In this document: piece by piece, positions 17,158 through 25,016 of the stretch
Position numbering within the stretch: the stretch's first letter is position 1
Layout: the number at the start of each line of letters is the position of its first letter
Assembly (NCBI GenBank): GCA_902797175.1
Contig: CADBRX010000160.1
Span: 1 to 34,053, forward strand
DNA from: an uncultured Coriobacteriaceae bacterium
Lineage (GTDB): Bacteria; Actinomycetota; Coriobacteriia; Coriobacteriales; Atopobiaceae
Reading direction: 5' to 3'
Length of the DNA stretch: 34,053 bases
The notes under the pieces: model-generated
Told to the model about the DNA's origin: nothing
Seen by the model: the letters and a program-made list of their open reading frames with translations, nothing else
The model's database searches: none
Program-made: the position numbers and the translations under genes

Positions 17158-20010
17158 TTAGTCCAAGCTCAAGAAGCCCGCTTCGAAAGCGCCGGGGAAG
17201 GCGAACTGTCGGTTCTTGCCGTCCAGCTGTATGACGACGTACCCGCTGGGGAAGCTGACAATGGGGCCGACGCCAAACGATCGATGCCGAACAAGGTCGC
17301 CAACCTGCAGGTTGTCAAGATCGTCCTGCGTCCAGCCTACTGGTTCGGCAGCCTCGTTCTTGGCGTCTCCATTGGCCAAGGCGCTCTCTGAAGCCTCTTC
17401 GGCTTCAAGCTCTCCAGGCAGCTCGTCAAGTGCATCCTCATCAGCCATCCCGACCGCCGCGTCCAGCGTCGACTGAAACGCCTCCACACCAACGTAGGTA
17501 TCGCGCTTCTTCTCAGCTTCGTAGTCCTCGGGAGAGAGCGCCGTGTCAAAGAGGCCGACCGCCTCACCGGCATGCCGGTCAATTCCGGTGTAGGTAAGCG
17601 ATGCGTCCTCATAGCGGCGGAACATGTAGACCGTCTCGTTCATCAGGCCTTCGTTGAACACTCCGATCTTTACGAGCAGCTCGAAGTCAGAGATCTTGAG
17701 GCCGGTCACACGGTGGAAGAGCTCGGGTTCCAGCTTGGTGATGACGTCCTTGAGGCATGCCTCCCGGAAGTCGGTGAGGTACATGAAGACGGGAATCCGC
17801 GTGGCAAACTTGATGAGTATCTCCTGGACCTGCTTACGCAGGGACTTCATCTGCTTCTCTTCGTCAGACAGCTCCTTCTTCTCCTTGGGCGTCTGCTTCT
17901 TGGACTCCTTCTTAGCCTTCTTGATGTCCTCGCTCTTGTTGATGATGGTTTCGATCACGTTCGACCCCAGGGCACGGAAGGCCTCAATGCTCATGATGGC
18001 CTCTAGGGCTCGCGGGTCAGCAAGCACGCGGCGCAGAGTCGCGTCGTCCACGTTGACCAGCAGAGCCGACTCCCAGCGGCGTGCCAGCATGGTGGCCGAC
18101 GTTCCACTCATCGTCATCTCGAGGATCTGTGAGGCAGAAACCTGTGTCATGACCGCGCCGTCGTAGGCCAGCACCGGCAGGAACTGGATGAAGTCGCTCA
18201 GAACCTTCTCCGGGTTGTCGCCAGAGGTCGCAAGCTTGGTCGAGTAGTCGGCCACCATAGAGAGGGCGCGGTCGAGGGCAAAGTCAAAGACGTAGACCTG
18301 CTCCTTCATGATTTCCCGGCCATGCTCGCCGTCAATCTCCCAGGGCGACTGAACGCGAAACGCCGCCTGGAAGTACGTTTCAGGCGAGCGAAGGTTACGT
18401 AGCATGAAGATGCCGCTCCACGGGCGCACCGTGACGCCCGTGGTGAGCTTTCCGCAGGTCAAGGTGATGGACTTGGTGCGCAGGGGATCTCCCATGGCCT
18501 TGCGCACGGGAGGGAGAGCGTCAAGCCCGATTCCCGCCTTGGAGCCAGCGGCCACAATCACTTTGTAGTCGTGATAGAAGGTGTTTTGCTTTTCTGCCAG
18601 GAGGTTTGCCATCGCCTGGCACGATGCCACGTTGGGCAGGAACCAAAGCGTGTGCGTGAGCGTTCCTAAGAGTCGGATGTCCGAGAAGGGCAGGGGCGGC
18701 TTCTCGCTGCCGAGTTTTAGATCGGTCTTGGATTGGACCTTGTAGCTGCCCCGAATGAGGTCGAGCCATTTCTGGACGTATTCCTTGTACTTGAACTGGA
18801 CATCGTCACCCTTGCCTACGGTGGAGAAAAACACGTTGAGGTCAAACTGGTTGAACTCGCCGTCGCGAGCAATCTTGGTTATCTCGTCCGGAACCTTGTA
18901 CGTCATCATGACCACGCGGGGGAGCGCGGCGTAGGGGTTGAGCTTCCCAGGGTGCAGGCGCGGCCAGGCTAGCTTTGCCTGCTGCTCGTCGGAGTAGGTC
19001 CACGAGTAGATCTGCTCCTCTATGAACTCGCCAGAATTTAGCGCGCGGAAGGGAGTGCCGGAGAGGAAGAGATAGAAGCGCGACTGGATGGGGAGGTCGC
19101 GTTCGTCGACGTTGTTCCCCTCGGCCACCTTTGCTTCCTGCGCTGCCGTGAGCTCGACGCTTTCCTCGTCCTGCATCTTGAAGAGCGACTGTGCGGTCTC
19201 GCGCCAGGCTCCATAGTGGTATTCGTCAAAGACGACGAGGTCCCAGTCGGTGAGATGGACCCACTCGTTGCGGGGCTTGATGCCTCCAGACTCCTTGTCG
19301 TAGCCAAGGAAGTCTTGGAACGAGCCAAAGCAGACGATGGGCTTGGTGGGGTCGCAATCCTCGTACTGGACGCCATCGCGAGAGACGAACTGCCAGCCCT
19401 CGAAGTCGATGTGGGTGAGGAGGTCCTCCTCCCAGGCGTCTTCGACTGCGGGCTTGAAGGTGAGCACAAGAACGCGGTCGAACCCCATGTGACGTGCGAG
19501 CTGGTAGGTGGCAAAGGTTTTGCCAAAGCGCATCTTTGCATTCCAAAGAAACTTTGGGCTCTGGATGCCCTGAGCTTCCATTTCCTGGAAGTATTCCGAG
19601 GTGCGGATGACGGCTGCCTGCTGCTCTGGCCGCATGGGAAAGTCAGCGACGCGCTGCTTGCCGTAGTTCTTCCTGTCGCGGACTTCGAGCCATGCGTTGC
19701 GCACGTCATCGGCGGTACAGCGATACCATTCGCCACCAACGCATTCGAGGCCGTGGGCAGCGAGCCGTTTATGGACCTCGTGGTCCATAAACGAGGAGCC
19801 ATCCTGCCGCATCGCTGACTCGGCAAACACGATCTTGTACGGCTTGCCCTCGCCTGGCTGGATGACCGGAAACTGCTGCGCGACGCGCTTTTCGACGCCA
19901 ATGGTGGTGAAGCCAACCTTGAGAAGCCCCTTGTGGTCAGGGTTCTTGTCCTCATAGGCATAGATTTCCGGATGGTGGTCCGGACGAGCGGGGAAGGAGA
20001 TCGCGGGCAT
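17158..20010 (-). CDS. GIY-YIG nuclease fused to SF2 helicase, restriction-like subunit
   Basis: A 950-residue protein, third gene of a leftward operon. Residues 15-110 are a T5orf172/GIY-YIG-type nuclease: IYAY, LLKVGFTT with K31 and G33, R42, E78 in HEVHKRL and GGEWY. Superfamily 2 helicase motifs follow: MRFGKT (motif I, about 160-165), DEYH (262-265), SGTP (317-320) and late AFRVQSPW (motif VI). A Lys/Glu-rich linker lies near 700-745. The last about 50 residues (DLVRHRSFGVGPIVSFPSG...) resemble the small SH3/Tudor-like C-terminal domain of UvrD/PcrA helicases. ATG 20010 follows AGGTGA, 8 bases after the methylase stop. The logical role is ATP-driven DNA translocation and cleavage of unmethylated DNA, analogous to type III Res but with a GIY-YIG nuclease. 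The role is inference. Confidence 0.85.
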   Translation of the reverse strand: MPAISFPARPDHHPEIYAYEDKNPDHKGLLKVGFTTIGVEKRVAQQFPVIQPGEGKPYKIVFAESAMRQDGSSFMDHEVHKRLAAHGLECVGGEWYRCTADDVRNAWLEVRDRKNYGKQRVADFPMRPEQQAAVIRTSEYFQEMEAQGIQSPKFLWNAKMRFGKTFATYQLARHMGFDRVLVLTFKPAVEDAWEEDLLTHIDFEGWQFVSRDGVQYEDCDPTKPIVCFGSFQDFLGYDKESGGIKPRNEWVHLTDWDLVVFDEYHYGAWRETAQSLFKMQDEESVELTAAQEAKVAEGNNVDERDLPIQSRFYLFLSGTPFRALNSGEFIEEQIYSWTYSDEQQAKLAWPRLHPGKLNPYAALPRVVMMTYKVPDEITKIARDGEFNQFDLNVFFSTVGKGDDVQFKYKEYVQKWLDLIRGSYKVQSKTDLKLGSEKPPLPFSDIRLLGTLTHTLWFLPNVASCQAMANLLAEKQNTFYHDYKVIVAAGSKAGIGLDALPPVRKAMGDPLRTKSITLTCGKLTTGVTVRPWSGIFMLRNLRSPETYFQAAFRVQSPWEIDGEHGREIMKEQVYVFDFALDRALSMVADYSTKLATSGDNPEKVLSDFIQFLPVLAYDGAVMTQVSASQILEMTMSGTSATMLARRWESALLVNVDDATLRRVLADPRALEAIMSIEAFRALGSNVIETIINKSEDIKKAKKESKKQTPKEKKELSDEEKQMKSLRKQVQEILIKFATRIPVFMYLTDFREACLKDVITKLEPELFHRVTGLKISDFELLVKIGVFNEGLMNETVYMFRRYEDASLTYTGIDRHAGEAVGLFDTALSPEDYEAEKKRDTYVGVEAFQSTLDAAVGMADEDALDELPGELEAEEASESALANGDAKNEAAEPVGWTQDDLDNLQVGDLVRHRSFGVGPIVSFPSGYVVIQLDGKNRQFAFPGAFEAGFLSLD

Positions 20011-20018
20011 ACGATCAC

Positions 20019-21635
20019 CTACTCGATTGGTCTAATTAGGCTTTCGATGAAAGCCTGTTCAGTGGCCGTTATGCCATATTTGAGATATAGCTTCTCATCT
20101 GTCCAATCCTCTTGAAGATCTTGGACAGGGACGAAGGCGAAGCACCCTTTTGATATGTTTTGCGTTGTCTTGATGAGCGACACAAGGAATCGGAAAAACC
20201 TTGTCTTCATGTAGTCAATTAAGTGCAGGCATTCCTCTTCGGACTTGAGTCTGTCAACCACAAGGTACGTTTCAGTTGACACGGAACCAGGTTCGGATAT
20301 GAGCGGAGTAGAAAAGATGGCGTGCGGATAGTCATCTCCCCCAGGACTAGCCTTCGAGACGAGTACTCGCCACTCTTGTGAAAGGGACTTATTTTTCTTA
20401 ACGTCTCCACTCTCTATGTAAACAACCTTATCATCTGAGCTTCCGCGCCGGCTCCGATAGAGTTTCAACGAACCTTCGGCGGGTGTTTTGGAGAATGCAG
20501 AGTAATTGGAAGGAATTCCAAAAGGATTCCTTGCCATTACCCTCTCATCATAAGTTTCCTCTTTTAATGACTGCACTTTATTTAAGATGCTGATTGCGTC
20601 GTTGTATCGTATAAACGTCGTAGCACCCTTTTCAAGTAGGAATCGTTTACTAGATGATGTCGGGTGCGTTGTGCTGTGGTTAAACACGGTTGTCGGCCCA
20701 TGGTAGTCGCGCTCCCACAGGAAATAGCACACTCCCCCTCGAATGTTTTGTCCGGGAAAGCACATCGATGTCTCTGGAAAGTCGTGGAGCAATCTGATTC
20801 TGTCATCCCTAAGCATCATGTCTCTAAAGGAGTCGAGACCCTTGCCTCCCGAATACCAGCGGGCTGGAATAATCATTTCAAGGAAGCGCGGATTAAGTTT
20901 CTCAGCCTGCTCAATGAAGCGATTGTAAAGCGGTAGAGCGCTGCTGCCCTCGCCTCCACCGTCATTAAGCTGGTACGGCGGGTTGCCGACGATTACATCA
21001 AATTGCATGTCGTAGATCACCTCGGGGTTCGGGGTATGAATAAGTTCGTAAGCATGGGATTCGTCGCTCGTGCGGTTCTTCTCGATGGTTGCTCTTGGCA
21101 CGCCGCACCACTTGCAGCGCTCCTTGCCCTTTGCGCCCGTCCACGTGTGCTGCAAATCGCGGTAGCGGACGTTGCCCTCGCTGCTGTCAAACTCAACAAC
21201 GGAGTACTTGCCGTTTGCCCACTTGGAGCAATACAAGCTTCTCCTGGTCATCAGTGCCGTCAGCTGCGTTATGCCAATGCCAAAGACCTGCTCTCGGAAG
21301 ATGTGGTCAAGGACGGGCTGAAGCCTGTCGAGATATGCCAAATCGACCGCGCTGAGCTCCTCGTTGTTGGCGCGCTTGTGGTCAATGATGACCATGCGTT
21401 GGTCAAAGTCCGGCATCTGCCCCCGGATGAGCCTCTTGGCGATCTCGCGCAGGAAGATGCCGGTCTTTGAGCAAGGGTCAAGGAACCGGGCGTTCGGGTC
21501 TCTCCAGATCTCTTCTGGAAGCATGTCAAGAACCTGATTTGCCAGCTCCGGGGGAGTGAACACCTCGTCATTCGAGAGGTTAGCGAGGCACGAGAGCACG
21601 TCGGGGTTGTAGACGGCGGCGTACAGGTCAGCCAT
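20019..21635 (-). CDS. N6-adenine DNA methyltransferase, Eco57I-like
   Basis: A 538-residue methylase. Motif X-like VFTPPELANQVLDMLP is at residues 25-40. Motif I FLDPCSKTGIF (51-61) binds AdoMet. Motif IV NPPY (218-221) is the catalytic signature of N6-adenine (gamma-type) enzymes. Cysteines at about 136 and CKWC (174-177) suggest a small zinc-binding insert between motifs I and IV. The region after about residue 300 should be the target-recognition domain. Its DNA (about 20020-20740) is clearly poorer in GC than the rest (hand counts of three 60-base lines gave 42-47%, against 62% in the core), a sign of domain exchange. It starts inside the end of the upstream methylase-like gene (8-base overlap), so translation is coupled. 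Confidence 0.88.
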   Translation of the reverse strand: MADLYAAVYNPDVLSCLANLSNDEVFTPPELANQVLDMLPEEIWRDPNARFLDPCSKTGIFLREIAKRLIRGQMPDFDQRMVIIDHKRANNEELSAVDLAYLDRLQPVLDHIFREQVFGIGITQLTALMTRRSLYCSKWANGKYSVVEFDSSEGNVRYRDLQHTWTGAKGKERCKWCGVPRATIEKNRTSDESHAYELIHTPNPEVIYDMQFDVIVGNPPYQLNDGGGEGSSALPLYNRFIEQAEKLNPRFLEMIIPARWYSGGKGLDSFRDMMLRDDRIRLLHDFPETSMCFPGQNIRGGVCYFLWERDYHGPTTVFNHSTTHPTSSSKRFLLEKGATTFIRYNDAISILNKVQSLKEETYDERVMARNPFGIPSNYSAFSKTPAEGSLKLYRSRRGSSDDKVVYIESGDVKKNKSLSQEWRVLVSKASPGGDDYPHAIFSTPLISEPGSVSTETYLVVDRLKSEEECLHLIDYMKTRFFRFLVSLIKTTQNISKGCFAFVPVQDLQEDWTDEKLYLKYGITATEQAFIESLIRPIE

Positions 21636-22284
21636 CGAGACCCACCTCCCACCAGTTGCGAAGCGGATACTCGCGCACGGTCTTGGGTACCAGCTCGTTC
21701 CGCGACTCGTCGTATTCGGTTGTCATGAGGTCCATGAGGCTGAGCTGCTCGTTTACCTGCTTGTTTGCAGCCAGCATGTGGTCGAGCTGGAAGTCGCGAC
21801 GCTTGACGCGCTCTCCTCGCACAAAGGACCATTCGCAAAACGTGATGGGGGAGCCTGATGCGTCAAGCATCGTGAGCGCATCGCCGCAGAGGATGTTCTT
21901 GGATAGAAGGAAGCGGACAGCCTCCCCAAAGCGCTCGGGCGTCTCCCTCGGGGCTTCGTCAAGAACGATGTCGAGCAGCCGCTGTCGGCACTCCTGCGCG
22001 TTGTCGGCTAAGAGCTCTACTCCATAGATGCTCGAAACGGCGAGAAACGCATAATGCTGCCACTCGTCGAGGTTTCTCCGATAGTTGCTGTTTGTCGTGG
22101 CGAGCTTGCGCCTCAGCACCTCTGCAAGAAAGTTGCCGGTTCCGCAGGCTGGTTCAAGGAAGCGCGACTCGATTCGCTCGGTCTCCTCCTTGACCATATC
22201 GAGCATTGCGTTGACCTCGCGCTCATTGGTAAACACCTCTCCGTGTTCTTGAACACGCTGTCGTGATTTGACCTGAGTTGGCAT
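21628..22284 (-). CDS. Methyltransferase-like partner protein lacking the catalytic NPPY
   Basis: A 218-residue first gene of the operon. It opens with EHGEVFTNEREVNAMLDMV, a motif X-like segment, and has an intact AdoMet-binding motif I, FLEPACGTGNFL (42-53), then SSIYGVELLADN, typical of motif II. It keeps NILCGDAL, but no NPPY/DPPY motif IV exists, and the protein ends about where a target-recognition domain would begin. It looks like a reduced paralogue of the downstream methylase. It may form a heterodimer that binds AdoMet or DNA without catalysing transfer, as M/S pairs do in other systems; that is inference. The ribosome site GGAGAA lies in the palindrome at 22284-22335. The stop overlaps the next start by 8 bases. 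Confidence 0.8.
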   Translation of the reverse strand: MPTQVKSRQRVQEHGEVFTNEREVNAMLDMVKEETERIESRFLEPACGTGNFLAEVLRRKLATTNSNYRRNLDEWQHYAFLAVSSIYGVELLADNAQECRQRLLDIVLDEAPRETPERFGEAVRFLLSKNILCGDALTMLDASGSPITFCEWSFVRGERVKRRDFQLDHMLAANKQVNEQLSLMDLMTTEYDESRNELVPKTVREYPLRNWWEVGLDG

Positions 22285-22335
22285 GCTAGCTTCTCCAACC
22301 AGTTACTTATAGTCAACTGGTTGGAGAAGCTAGCA
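22284..22335. promoter_or_regulatory. 21-bp perfect inverted repeat over the start of the methylase operon
   Basis: The arms 22284-22304 and 22315-22335 are exact reverse complements (core GCTAGCTTCTCCAACCAGTT) around the 10-base spacer ACTTATAGTC. The left arm ends on the A of the operon's first ATG and contains its ribosome site (GGAGAA on the minus strand). It could be an operator for the divergent Xre protein, or an mRNA hairpin that hides the ribosome site, or both. A second, looser pair of sites lies nearer the xre gene: AGCAGCTAGTTGTT at about 22332 and AACAACTAGTTGCT at about 22401. Confidence 0.8.
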
Positions 22336-22439
22336 GCTAGTTGTTGATGAGTAACCATCAATTCGGTGGTAGATGCCGTCTGCTCGGGTGGTGGCTTATG
22401 AACAACTAGTTGCTTCTAGGCAACTACTACGCTCCCACC

Positions 22440-22697
22440 ATGATTACTGACGGTGACATCGCGGCGACTCGCGCCAACCTTGGCAAGCGCATCCACGACC
22501 TACGTGAGGAGCGTGGCTGGTCGCAGTATCAGTTTGCAGAGATCGTGCCCATCGACCGCACCTATCTCATTGGCGTCGAGAAGGGCCGCCGCAACATAGC
22601 GATCGACAACCTGATCAAGATATCGCGCGGCCTGGGCATTAGCGTGTCCGACCTTTGCGAGGGAATCGAGTACGACTCGTCTGCCGTGCGCAAGTAA
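22440..22697 (+). CDS. Xre-family regulator, restriction controller (C-protein)-like
   Basis: An 85-residue DNA-binding protein. The helix-turn-helix covers about residues 12-70: LGKRIHDLREERGWSQYQFAEIVPIDRTYLIGVEKGRRNIAIDNLIKISRGLGISVSDL. This matches the HTH_3 family and the size and layout of C proteins that time restriction-modification expression. It is divergent from the methylase-helicase operon, with two sets of inverted sites between them. ATG 22440 has no ribosome site (CTCCCACC precedes it), so the mRNA may be leaderless, which is common for C-protein genes. A TTG 30 bases upstream is the only other start. Confidence 0.85.
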   Translation: MITDGDIAATRANLGKRIHDLREERGWSQYQFAEIVPIDRTYLIGVEKGRRNIAIDNLIKISRGLGISVSDLCEGIEYDSSAVRK

Positions 22698-22778
22698 AAC
22701 GATCTGCTCCTCTTGAAGGGCAGGGCGTTCTTTTGTCGCGGCCCACGTGAACGTAGGGACGTGCCGACGCCTCCGCAC

Positions 22779-23474
22779 TCAGAAGTCGCGCGCGGCGTAG
22801 ACGCGCTCGGAGACGCGCATCGACACGAGGTAGACCGCCACGCACACCAAGAAGCCTGCGGCGAGGAGCGGAAGCGGCGTGCCCATCGCGTCGCTCATAT
22901 GCTCAAGCTGACTTGTCATGCCGGCGAATGCGTCGCGCACCGGCGGCACGTTGAGCAGCAGGGGAATGAAGAACGGTAGCGTAAAGTACACGCGCGCCTT
23001 GCTTATGCCGATCTTGAATGCCATGGGCATGAGAAGTGCCATGTATGCCAGCCCAAATGCCGCCACACCGAGGGCGCTGGCTGCGATCGTGAACACCCCG
23101 CGCGGAACCATCAGCTTCGCAAATGCCGAGAAGAGCACATTGGTGAGAAGCCCGCAGAGCGTGCCCACAAGCGCAGCAGCAAGTCCGGCGAGTGCGAGGA
23201 AGGCATAGCGCGCACGCACCACGCTGCTGGGGGTGACGGGAAGGGCAAGGCGCACTTCCTGCCAGCCGGCTTGCTCGTCGGCACCAAAGAGGCCGAGCAT
23301 GAAGTAGAAGATGGGCATCACCGTGACGATGGTAGCGGCAAAGACGCCGGGTGCGTCCGAGCCGTCCGTGTAGCTCGCGGCGACCATGGGGACGGCCACA
23401 ATCGCACACACAAGGACGGTGCGCGCAAACGTCTCTCGGATGGTGCACCAATCAGCGTAGAAGAGGGCCTTCAT
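22779..23474 (-). CDS. ABC-2 type transporter permease
   Basis: A 231-residue integral membrane protein with about six hydrophobic segments, for example ARTVLVCAIVAVPMVAASY, FAATIVTVMPIFYFMLGLF, FLALAGLAAALVGTLCGLL, FTIAASALGVAAFGLAYMALL and LPLLAAGFLVCVAVYLVSM. Size and pattern fit ABC-2 permeases of the YtrC/D or bacitracin-export type. The start codon directly follows the ATPase stop (TAG-ATG), so the two are translationally coupled. No soluble domain or binding protein is present, which argues for export. The substrate is unknown. Confidence 0.85.
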   Translation of the reverse strand: MKALFYADWCTIRETFARTVLVCAIVAVPMVAASYTDGSDAPGVFAATIVTVMPIFYFMLGLFGADEQAGWQEVRLALPVTPSSVVRARYAFLALAGLAAALVGTLCGLLTNVLFSAFAKLMVPRGVFTIAASALGVAAFGLAYMALLMPMAFKIGISKARVYFTLPFFIPLLLNVPPVRDAFAGMTSQLEHMSDAMGTPLPLLAAGFLVCVAVYLVSMRVSERVYAARDF

Positions 23475-24407
23475 CTACCTCACCTCGCCCTTCACGAGGA
23501 GGACCATGACGTCGTCGATGGTCGCGGGATCACAGATGTAGTCGGGGTACGCACGGCTGAACGCCAGGCGGTCGGGTACGAGCAGGTCGAGGTTCAGGTC
23601 GTGGCGCAGCACGTGGGGGTTCGCCACAAAGCCGTCTGCGAGCACGCGCTCTAGCTCGGCGGAACGCAAGCGCGCGACGCCCATCTCGGCGACGGCGTCG
23701 CGCTCGCAGGTCATGAGCACGTGGCCGTTGTCAATAAGCACGAGGTAGTCGGCCAGGCGGTCGAGGTCGCTCGTGATGTGGCTCGAGATGAGCGCGGAGC
23801 GGCTCTCGTCCTCCATCCACGTGCGGATGATGTCGAGCACCTCCTCGCGCACGATGGGATCGAGGCCGGCGGTGGGCTCGTCCATGACCAGCAGGCTGAC
23901 GCCGACGGCGAGCGCGCAGCAGAGCTGCAGCTTCATGCCCATGCCGCGGGAGAGGTCCTTGACCTTCTTTGTCGCAGAGGTGGGAAGGAGCCCCATCTGA
24001 GTTGCCAGCTCCTCAAAGCGGCCCTGGTCAAACTGGGGATAGGCCAGGCTGTGCATGCGCGCAACCTCGCGTACCGTCATGCCCTGGGGGTAGGCGCACA
24101 CCGCGCTGACGTAGCCGATACGCCCCTTGAGCTCGGCGACCTCCCTGTCGGTGAGGCCCGAGACATCACGTCCGAACAGCTCGACATGACCGCTCTCGAG
24201 GTGCGTGACGTCCATGATGCTCTTCATGAGCGTGGTCTTGCCGGCGCCGTTCTGGCCGATCAGGCCCACGATGGTTCCGCGTGGGACGCTCATGGTAAGG
24301 GGGCCCAGCGTGAAGTCTCCGTAGCGCTTTTCTGCCTCAACGACGCGAAGGTCGCAGGGCATGGTGCTCATGTCCACGACATCGGGCGACGTAGGGGTGG
24401 TGCTCAT
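23475..24407 (-). CDS. ABC transporter ATP-binding protein
   Basis: A 310-residue nucleotide-binding subunit. Walker A is GQNGAGKTT, the ABC signature is the variant LSRGMGMKLQL, Walker B is LLVMDEPTAGLDP, and the H-loop is ISSHITSDLDR. The C-terminal about 80 residues after the ATPase core are typical of the YtrB/BcrA branch. A poorly conserved 20-residue N-terminal tail precedes the core. The ATG overlaps the GntR stop (ATGA), with GAGGAG upstream. The GntR-ATPase-permease order points to a YtrA-controlled exporter, often responsive to cell-wall-active antibiotics; the inducer here is unknown. Confidence 0.93.
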   Translation of the reverse strand: MSTTPTSPDVVDMSTMPCDLRVVEAEKRYGDFTLGPLTMSVPRGTIVGLIGQNGAGKTTLMKSIMDVTHLESGHVELFGRDVSGLTDREVAELKGRIGYVSAVCAYPQGMTVREVARMHSLAYPQFDQGRFEELATQMGLLPTSATKKVKDLSRGMGMKLQLCCALAVGVSLLVMDEPTAGLDPIVREEVLDIIRTWMEDESRSALISSHITSDLDRLADYLVLIDNGHVLMTCERDAVAEMGVARLRSAELERVLADGFVANPHVLRHDLNLDLLVPDRLAFSRAYPDYICDPATIDDVMVLLVKGEVR

Positions 24408-24784
24408 TTCTCCTCATCCTCCAGTAGAAGCTCGAACATCTCGCGCAGCTCGGGCGTGTCGATCCCGGCGGCGCGGGCGTCGGATATCGCCTTTGCGAGC
24501 GAGCTCTCCACCATCCTCAGGCGCTCCTCGCGCAGGAGCTCCAGGTTGTCCCCCGCCACGAAGCATCCCTTTCCGGGGACGGTGTGGATGTAGCCCTGCA
24601 CCTCGAGGTCCGAGTAGGCGCGCTTGGTAGTGATGGCGCTTATGCGCAGCTGCGTTGCGAGCGAACGGATGGAGGGGAGCTGGTCTCCCTCGCGTAGCTC
24701 GCCCGACATGATGGCGGCGCGCACCTGCGATGCGATCTGCTCGTAGATGGGCTTGTCCGACGAATTGGATATCACGATCTCCAT
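24404..24784 (-). CDS. GntR-family repressor, YtrA subfamily
   Basis: A 126-residue regulator. The winged helix spans about residues 10-75 (PIYEQIASQVRAAIMSGELREGDQLPSIRSLATQLRISAITTKRAYSDLEVQGYI...GKGCFVA). The short about 40-residue helical tail, without a large ligand domain, defines the YtrA group. I choose ATG 24784 (MEIVISN), with AAGGAT upstream, over an in-frame start 63 bases earlier that would lie across the promoter. It is the first gene of the ABC operon, and a palindrome overlapping the promoter (24831-24853) is its probable operator. Confidence 0.92.
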   Translation of the reverse strand: MEIVISNSSDKPIYEQIASQVRAAIMSGELREGDQLPSIRSLATQLRISAITTKRAYSDLEVQGYIHTVPGKGCFVAGDNLELLREERLRMVESSLAKAISDARAAGIDTPELREMFELLLEDEEK

Positions 24785-24830
24785 GGGGATCCTTCCATGG
24801 TTGGTTCTGGGGAGCGTCCTCCCGTATCTA

Positions 24831-24860
24831 CTGTATATACCGTACATATACAGTTGTCAA
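24831..24860 (-). promoter_or_regulatory. Consensus promoter with overlapping GntR operator
   Basis: Minus strand: TTGACA (24860-24855), a 17-base spacer, then TATACA (24837-24832), close to the sigma-70 consensus. The palindrome CTGTATAT-N7-ATATACAG (24831-24853) covers the spacer and the -10, where YtrA-type repressors bind. Repressor bound here would block the whole ABC operon. Confidence 0.85.
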
Positions 24861-25016
24861 GTAATTGTTATGAAGTGCATAGGTCGGGCAAATGGCCTCG
24901 TCCGCCCGATTTGCTGTTAGGCACCGACGCCCTGGCTTCTGCCACCGACAAGGCATCGCAAGGGGCGCCCAGCAACCTCAAAATGGGGGTGGGGTTTCGC
25001 ATTGAAAGGAGAGGAC

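Noticed and set aside
17158..22284. DISARM, BREX or classical type I system
   Set aside because: No DrmB, PglZ, BrxL or HsdS-like protein; domain content is only helicase-GIY-YIG, two methylase-like proteins and a regulator.
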